Shown here: one piece after another, positions 47,884-52,811 of the stretch
Numbering within the stretch: the stretch's first letter is position 1
Layout of the letters: every line of letters starts with the position of its first letter
Assembly (NCBI GenBank): GCA_934437985.1
Contig: CAKSBI010000012.1
Span: 1-52,811, forward strand
Length of the DNA: 52,811 nucleotides
Source of the DNA: an uncultured Lachnospiraceae bacterium
Lineage (GTDB): Bacteria; Bacillota; Clostridia; Lachnospirales; Lachnospiraceae
Direction: 5' to 3'
Position numbers and translations under genes: made by a program
The notes under the pieces: model-generated
Database searches by the model: none
What the model was told of the DNA's origin: nothing
Seen by the model: the letters and a program-made list of their open reading frames with translations, nothing else

Positions 47884-48306
47884 ATGAATAAAAATGTGCT
47901 TGTATCCGTTTCGGGAATACAGCTTACAATTGATGGTGAGAATCCTGTTGAGATTATTTCAAGAGGACAGTATTATAAGAAAAATGGAAAATCATATATA
48001 AAGTACAAGGAGCTTGATGAGAATAATGAGGCGACTGACTGCATGCTCAAGCTTGAGAGTTCAAGACTTGAGATAATTAAAAAGGGTAAAGCGAAGACAT
48101 GTATGCTGTTTGAGCTTGACCGCAATTGCATGACACCGTATGAGACACCGTTTGGTGCACTTATGATGGGGATAACTACAACGGACATGGTAGTACTTGA
48201 GGACGATGATGCCATTGTCTGTAAGGTGAAATATATGCTTGATATTAACTATTCCTTTGTGTCGGAATGTATGGTTGATATTAAGATCATATCACAGGCA
48301 GGGTAA
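47884..48306 (+). CDS. DUF1934 (YwiB-like) protein
   Basis: A 140-aa protein of a beta-barrel, lipocalin/calycin-like family (DUF1934, YwiB in Bacillus). The pattern VLVSVSGIQLTIDGENPVEIISRGQYYKKNGKSYIKYKE, then MLFELDRNCMTPYETPFGALMMGITT and YMLDINYSFVSECMVDI, is typical. Function is unknown. TTGTGAGG lies upstream of the ATG. Its place between murI and the radical-SAM gene may be operonic. Confidence 0.85.
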   Translation: MNKNVLVSVSGIQLTIDGENPVEIISRGQYYKKNGKSYIKYKELDENNEATDCMLKLESSRLEIIKKGKAKTCMLFELDRNCMTPYETPFGALMMGITTTDMVVLEDDDAIVCKVKYMLDINYSFVSECMVDIKIISQAG

Positions 48307-48375
48307 GATAGGACTCATATATGTGTATGCGGAGTATTGCGTATATACATATCCGGTAAATGGAAGGAAAATTAT

Positions 48376-50148
48376 ATGTCACGGTTCTTATTAGTTGGGA
48401 TTAATGCCAGGTTTATTCACAGTAATCTGGCAATACGCACCCTGAAAGCCAATACAAGGGAATATGGGAAGTATGTTGAGGCTGTTGAATATACGATTAA
48501 TAATCAGCGTGAAGACATACTTGCCGGAATTTATGGGAAAAAGCCGGAAGTGATCGGCTTTTCGTGTTATCTGTGGAATATAGATTATGTTAAGGCTGTT
48601 GCGTGTGATATTAAGAAGATTATGCCTGGTGTCAGAGTTATTGCAGGGGGACCGGAGGTTACCTACAGCCCGGTCAGGACTTTGGAAGAGAATGATTACT
48701 TTGATATTATTATGACAGGAGAGGGAGAAGCGACATTTTATGATTATGTAAAGCATGCCGTCACGGCAGATGAACCTGAAAATGTATGGCTTTCTGATAT
48801 TGCCGGAATTGTATACCGTGATGGCAGGAATATCAGGCAGAATGGCCCGCGTGCCGTATTGGATATGGACGAGCTTGTATTTCCATATACCGATGAGGAT
48901 ATGGGGCAGCTTGAACATAGGATTGTGTACTATGAAAGTATGCGTGGATGTCCGTTTTCATGCAGCTACTGTCTGTCATCTATTGATAAGACTGTGCGGA
49001 TGAAGTCTGAAAAGAAGACAGAGGAAGAGCTTGATTATTTTCTAAGGCACAGGGTTCCGCAGGTTAAGTTTGTTGACCGCACATTTAATTGCAAGCATGA
49101 TTATGCTTATCATATATGGAAATATATTGGAGAACATGATAATGGTGTTACGAATTTTCATTTTGAGATAAGCGGGGATCTGTTACGGGAGCAGGATTTT
49201 GGGCTATTGGCAGGGTTCAGACCCGGGCTTGTGCAGTTTGAGATAGGTGTTCAGTCCACTAACCGTGATACGTTAGCAGCGATACGGAGAACAATGGATC
49301 TGCAGAAGCTGAAGAACAATGTAGCCAGAATCAGGGAACAGCGGAATATCCACCAGCATCTGGATCTGATAGCGGGGCTGCCGTATGAAGATTATGAAAG
49401 CTTCCGTGTCTCGTTCAATGATGTGTATGCTATGAGACCTGACCAGCTTCAGTTAGGTTTTCTTAAAGTTCTTGATGGTTCTTATATGTATGAATGCAAA
49501 GAAGACTATGAAGTGTGCTGCAGTGGGAGACCGCCATATGAAGTTCTGTCAACAAAATGGCTTGCTTATGATGATGTACGCCGCCTGAAGAACATCGAAG
49601 AGATGGTAGAGATATATTATAATACCCTGCAGTTTCAGGCATCGATGGCATATCTGGAGCATTTTTTTGAAACACCCTTTGATATGTATATGGAACTTGC
49701 CGGGTATTATAATGAGTGTGGTATATCAGAACTTAATCACAGCCGTATTCAGAGATACAGAATACTTGCTGACTTTGTGTCAGATATTGTAAAGCCGGAT
49801 GACGTGGATGCCCTGATATTCAGGGAGATTATTACATATGACTTTTACAGGCGTGACTACGTTAAGAATCCGCCTGATTTTGTGCTGCAGACAGATGAGG
49901 AGTGTAAATTGTTTATAAGGAGTTTTTTTGAGGCGGAAGCAGATAAGCCGCAATATATAAGCGGTTATGAGGGATATAATGCAAGACAGCTTCACAATAT
50001 GCTCTATATGAACAGATTTACAGTTGATTTTAAGCATCTGATGGAAAATGGGGAGGCAAGGCAGGGAAAACCTGTGTATCTTTTATTCGATTATGGCAGG
50101 AGAAATCCCCTCGATTATTCTGCAGAGGTTATAAATATACATGATTAA
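48376..50148 (+). CDS. cobalamin-binding radical SAM protein (DUF4080 C-terminus)
   Basis: A 590-aa protein. The N-terminal part (1-150) is a B12-binding Rossmann-like domain (FLLVGINARFIHSNLAIRTLK, PEVIGFSCYLWNIDYVKAVACDIKKIMPGVRVIAGGPEVTY, IIMTGEGEATFYDY). The radical SAM domain has the 4Fe-4S motif C192-xxx-C196-xx-C199 in RGCPFSCSYCLSS, then FVDRTFNC, FHFEISGDLL, QFEIGVQSTN and DLIAGLPYEDYESF. The C-terminal about 200 residues match the DUF4080 region. No DxHxxG cobalamin ligand is visible, so B12 may bind base-off or not at all. Substrate unknown. ATG at 48376 with GGAAGGAAA upstream. Confidence 0.85.
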   Translation: MSRFLLVGINARFIHSNLAIRTLKANTREYGKYVEAVEYTINNQREDILAGIYGKKPEVIGFSCYLWNIDYVKAVACDIKKIMPGVRVIAGGPEVTYSPVRTLEENDYFDIIMTGEGEATFYDYVKHAVTADEPENVWLSDIAGIVYRDGRNIRQNGPRAVLDMDELVFPYTDEDMGQLEHRIVYYESMRGCPFSCSYCLSSIDKTVRMKSEKKTEEELDYFLRHRVPQVKFVDRTFNCKHDYAYHIWKYIGEHDNGVTNFHFEISGDLLREQDFGLLAGFRPGLVQFEIGVQSTNRDTLAAIRRTMDLQKLKNNVARIREQRNIHQHLDLIAGLPYEDYESFRVSFNDVYAMRPDQLQLGFLKVLDGSYMYECKEDYEVCCSGRPPYEVLSTKWLAYDDVRRLKNIEEMVEIYYNTLQFQASMAYLEHFFETPFDMYMELAGYYNECGISELNHSRIQRYRILADFVSDIVKPDDVDALIFREIITYDFYRRDYVKNPPDFVLQTDEECKLFIRSFFEAEADKPQYISGYEGYNARQLHNMLYMNRFTVDFKHLMENGEARQGKPVYLLFDYGRRNPLDYSAEVINIHD

Positions 50149-50169
50149 ATGAATATATACAATTGTTGT

Positions 50170-50198
50170 TTGGCATTGCAATGATATTGTGTTACAAT
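50170..50198 (+). promoter_or_regulatory. promoter of the NhaC-type antiporter
   Basis: TTGGCA (50170-50175), 17 bp, TACAAT (50193-50198) with TGT before the -10. The start would be near 50205, giving a leader of about 92 nt. Confidence 0.75.
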
Positions 50199-50204
50199 GT
50201 CAGG

Positions 50205-50296
50205 GTAGCTGAAAATGTGTGGCAGCACATTAAGTAATACAATATCATAAAGCCATGCGACGTACGTGTGGTTTTGGAAAACGGAGGAGAAGATTA
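50205..50296 (+). promoter_or_regulatory. structured leader of the NhaC-type antiporter
   Basis: Two hairpins precede the ribosome site: AATGTG/CACATT (50214-50231) and CCATGCG/CGTGTGG (50253-50271, with two G-U pairs, loop ACGTA). I do not recognise a known riboswitch. The second hairpin ends 12 bp before the GGAGGAG site and could affect translation. Confidence 0.35.
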
Positions 50297-51850
50297 ATGG
50301 AAGAAGCAGTTGAATATGTACCACAGATGTATTCTACATTCTGTGCGTTGGTACCGCCGATTGTAGCTATTGTACTGGCTCTTATTACAAAGGAAGTATA
50401 TAGCTCGCTTTTTGTAGGAATTGTTATTGGTGGTCTTTTCTACGGAGATATCTTTTGCGGAACGTTCAGCATAGAGCGTTCAATAAAGCATATTTTTGAG
50501 GATGGAATTGTTGGTTCGCTGTCAAATCCTTACAATGTAGGAATTCTGGTGTTTCTGGTAATTCTTGGTGTAATGGTCTGCATGATGAATGAAGCCGGAG
50601 GTTCGGCGGCCTTTGGAAAATGGGCAAGTGTGCATATTAAAACCCGCGTTGGGGCACAGATTGCTTCAATAGTACTTGGAATGCTTATATTTATTGATGA
50701 TTATTTTAACTGTCTTACCGTAGGAAGCGTTATGCGCCCGGTAACAGATGGCCATAAGGTATCAAGGGCAAAGCTTGCTTATCTTATAGATGCAACAGCG
50801 GCACCGATATGCATTATTGCGCCGATATCATCATGGGCGGCAGCAGTTACAGGCTTCGTAGAGGGTGAAGATGGCTTTGCTATTTTCATAAAGGCTATTC
50901 CGTATAATTATTATGCGCTTCTTACTATTGTTGCGATGTTTACGATAGTTCTCATGAAGGCTGATTTTGGTCCTATGAAGATTCATGAACAGAATGCTGC
51001 GAACGGAGATCTGATGACAGTAAAGGATGCACAGTATGAGGATGTGGAATATAGCTTTACCAATGAAAAGGGAAAGGTTATTGACCTCGTATTCCCGATT
51101 GTTATTCTTATCATAAGCTGTGTGATCGGAATGATCTATACAGGCGGATTTTTTGGTGGCAAGAATTTCATTGAAGCGTTCTCTGACAGTGATGCATCCG
51201 TAGGTCTTATGCTTGGAAGCTTTTTCGCACTTATAATTACGATAATCTTCTATATGCTCAGGAGGGTTATCAGCTTTAAGAAAGCATGTGACTGTATTCC
51301 AGAGGGATTCAAGGCAATGGTTCCGGCAATACTTATCCTTGTATTTGCATGGACACTTAAGTCAATGACGGACAGCCTTGGTGCCAAATATTATGTAGCA
51401 GACCTTGTTGACCAGATGTCTGGAAGTCTTGTAAGTACATTGCCGGCGATTATATTCCTTGTTGCTGTATTCCTTGCGTTTGCGACAGGTACATCATGGG
51501 GAACCTTCGGAATTCTTATACCTATCGTAGTTGACTCGTTCCAGGCTAAGAACCCTACACTTATGATTATTTCAATCTCGGCATGTATGGCAGGGGCAGT
51601 CTGTGGGGACCACTGTTCACCGATATCAGATACTACTATCATGGCATCAGCGGGTGCGCAGTGTAATCATGTAAGCCATGTATCAACCCAGCTGCCATAT
51701 GCTATTGTAGTTGCGGTTATATCATGTCTTTCGTATATTGTTGCCGGTTTTGTCCAGAACCCGGTTGTACCGCTTATTATTGGCATTGTTGTTGTCATTT
51801 TGACATTCTACTGCATAAAATATGTTACAGGATCAAAGTATACAGAGTAG
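50297..51850 (+). CDS. Na+/H+ antiporter NhaC family protein
   Basis: A 517-aa polytopic membrane protein with about 11-13 membrane segments. Family segments seen: LVPPIVAIVLALITKEVYSSLFVGIVIGGLFYG, FLVILGVMVCMMNEAGGSAAFGKWA, FIDDYFNCLTVGSVMRPVTDGHKVSRAKLAYLIDATAAPICIIAPISSWAA, ATGTSWGTFGILIPIV and CGDHCSPISDTTIMASAGAQCNHVSHVSTQLPYA. This is the NhaC/YheL group, which exchanges Na+ or small organic ions for protons; some members move amino acids or lactate/malate. The substrate is not determinable. ATG at 50297 with GGAGGAG at 50283-50289. Own promoter. Confidence 0.9.
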   Translation: MEEAVEYVPQMYSTFCALVPPIVAIVLALITKEVYSSLFVGIVIGGLFYGDIFCGTFSIERSIKHIFEDGIVGSLSNPYNVGILVFLVILGVMVCMMNEAGGSAAFGKWASVHIKTRVGAQIASIVLGMLIFIDDYFNCLTVGSVMRPVTDGHKVSRAKLAYLIDATAAPICIIAPISSWAAAVTGFVEGEDGFAIFIKAIPYNYYALLTIVAMFTIVLMKADFGPMKIHEQNAANGDLMTVKDAQYEDVEYSFTNEKGKVIDLVFPIVILIISCVIGMIYTGGFFGGKNFIEAFSDSDASVGLMLGSFFALIITIIFYMLRRVISFKKACDCIPEGFKAMVPAILILVFAWTLKSMTDSLGAKYYVADLVDQMSGSLVSTLPAIIFLVAVFLAFATGTSWGTFGILIPIVVDSFQAKNPTLMIISISACMAGAVCGDHCSPISDTTIMASAGAQCNHVSHVSTQLPYAIVVAVISCLSYIVAGFVQNPVVPLIIGIVVVILTFYCIKYVTGSKYTE

Positions 51851-51859
51851 GTTGTTTGC

Positions 51860-52801
51860 ATGAAAAATTTAAAGGGAAGTTTAATATTATTTACGGCCGC
51901 TTTCCTCTGGGGCACAACGTTTGTGGCCCAGGTAAGCGGTGCCGGCCACATGGGGGTATTCACATATAATGCCAGCAGGTGCTTTGTCGGATGTTTGTTT
52001 TTATTAATTGTTTCGCTGGCTAAGGATAAGGTTACAATACATAGCAGTATTAAGAATAAGAACGCTGCCGGGCATGGTAATACGGAACATACTGATAAAG
52101 GCCGGGATTTAGGTCATGAGCCCGGTGGATGGCCGGTAAAAGGAGGAATTCTTTGCGGCATTGTTTTATTCCTGGCAATGTCCCTGCAGCAGGCAGGAAT
52201 ATCACTTTATCCTGATGATGTTGCGGCTGCAGGACGTTCGGGTTTCCTTACAGCTATCTATGTTGTAATTGTTGCGGTAATTGTATCAATAGCCGGACAC
52301 AGGATCAATAAGCCTGTGCTGCTCTCTGTTATAGGAACGGTTATCGGAATGTATCTGCTCTGTATGAGAGGAGGTTTGTCAGGTGTATATACCGGGGATA
52401 TCCTGAGTCTTGCCTGTGCATGCTGTTTTGCAGGACATATTCTTGTTGTGGACAGATACAGGAATACTGACAGTATAAAGCTTTCATGCATACAGTTTCT
52501 GGTATCCGGAATACTGGCACTTATAATGTGTCTCATTACAGAGAAGGTTGTTATTGTGGATATTATATCGGCGGCTGGACCTATTCTGTATGCCGGCATA
52601 CTTTCGAGTGGTGTTGCATATACGCTTCAGATGATTGGACAGAAGTATACAGAACCTGCAGTTGCTTCTATTGTAATGAGCCTTGAATCTGTTATTGCAG
52701 TAGTTGCCGGTGCAGTTGTCTTAAATGAGGTGCTTGCCGGCAGGGAGATAGCAGGGTGTATTGTTGTGTTTATCTCTGTTATTATTGCGCAGCAGGGATG
52801 A
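51860..52801 (+). CDS. EamA-family (DMT) transporter
   Basis: A 313-aa membrane protein with two EamA repeats and about ten membrane segments. The first begins LKGSLILFTAAFLWGTTFVAQVSG, the second DILSLACACCFAGHILVVDRY, ending VASIVMSLESVIAVVAGAVVLNEVLAGREIAGCIVVFISVIIAQ. A hydrophilic insert (about residues 66-96, His/Gly/Lys-rich) lies between segments 2 and 3 and is longer than usual. It begins 9 bp after the antiporter stop and may be co-transcribed with it. Probably an exporter of metabolites; substrate unknown. Confidence 0.88.
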   Translation: MKNLKGSLILFTAAFLWGTTFVAQVSGAGHMGVFTYNASRCFVGCLFLLIVSLAKDKVTIHSSIKNKNAAGHGNTEHTDKGRDLGHEPGGWPVKGGILCGIVLFLAMSLQQAGISLYPDDVAAAGRSGFLTAIYVVIVAVIVSIAGHRINKPVLLSVIGTVIGMYLLCMRGGLSGVYTGDILSLACACCFAGHILVVDRYRNTDSIKLSCIQFLVSGILALIMCLITEKVVIVDIISAAGPILYAGILSSGVAYTLQMIGQKYTEPAVASIVMSLESVIAVVAGAVVLNEVLAGREIAGCIVVFISVIIAQQG

Positions 52802-52811
52802 AAAGCTTATA

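Noticed and set aside
50205..50296. Known Na+ or Li+ riboswitch before the antiporter
   Set aside because: I could not match the conserved core of any class I know; left only as a structured leader.

Overview
The window looks like a chromosomal segment of a spore-forming, low-to-medium GC Firmicute, most likely a member of the Lachnospiraceae. This rests on gene content: spoIIE, spoIIR, spoVG, spoVT, spmAB, yabPQ and a cotS-like gene; a separate GlgD beside GlgC; an ATP-type PEP carboxykinase; two ECF sigma modules with DUF4367/DUF4179-type anti-sigma proteins; and frequent GTG/TTG starts behind strong AGGAGG sites. No phage, IS element, CRISPR array or rRNA was seen. There is one tRNA, tRNA-Leu(UAA). 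No species name is justified.

Layout. Positions 1-8.8 kb are the most accessory part: an FMN-binding-like membrane protein (-), an orphan BMP-type nucleoside-binding lipoprotein, a flavin reductase, a 57-codon DUF3006-like gene, then two consecutive ECF sigma/anti-sigma modules. The second module runs straight into a serpin lipoprotein and is followed by an 18-cysteine protein. At 9-16.7 kb lie a PD-(D/E)XK-like protein with a tandem-repeat coiled coil, pckA (-), a DUF885 metallopeptidase-like lipoprotein (-), a cotS-like pseudokinase and a PEGA lipoprotein. At 16.7-21.8 kb are phosphoglucomutase, glgB and an HD-type protein overlapping glgB. At 21.9-26.9 kb a leftward run holds murC, dnaD, dnaI/dnaC and prs. 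At 27.1-29.8 kb lie glgC-glgD-spoVG, convergent with spoVT. At 30.7-38.9 kb a conserved block reads hup-rqcP-yabP-yabQ-divIC-spoIIE-tilS-hpt-ftsH, an order like the Bacillus yabP-ftsH region. At 39-41.4 kb are a candidate small RNA, a GH13 enzyme and tRNA-Leu (-). The right end has rsmI, an AbrB regulator (-), spmAB, ispE (-), spoIIR, ddl, murI, a DUF1934 gene, a B12/radical-SAM gene, an NhaC-type antiporter and an EamA transporter.

How it fits together. Three themes recur. Glycogen/alpha-glucan metabolism: pgm, glgB, glgC, glgD and the GH13 enzyme, at three separate loci; glgA is not in the window. Sporulation: genes spread over at least five transcription units. I found sequences matching the forespore/mother-cell promoter types expected from Bacillus upstream of three of them (sigma-G at spoVT, sigma-E at yabP, sigma-F at spoIIR). 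Envelope and replication housekeeping: murC, ddl, murI, divIC, ftsH, dnaD, dnaI.

The strongest unexplained signals are: a roughly 100-nt candidate sRNA at 39041-39140 with two hairpins that each expose an ACCCC loop; a cluster of five exact (plus one near-exact) GTTAATAAC 9-mers between murC and dnaD; the ECF/DUF4179/serpin/Cys-rich arrangement; and translational overlap of glgB with a degenerate HD-type protein. All function calls are from reading sequence only; no database search was run.
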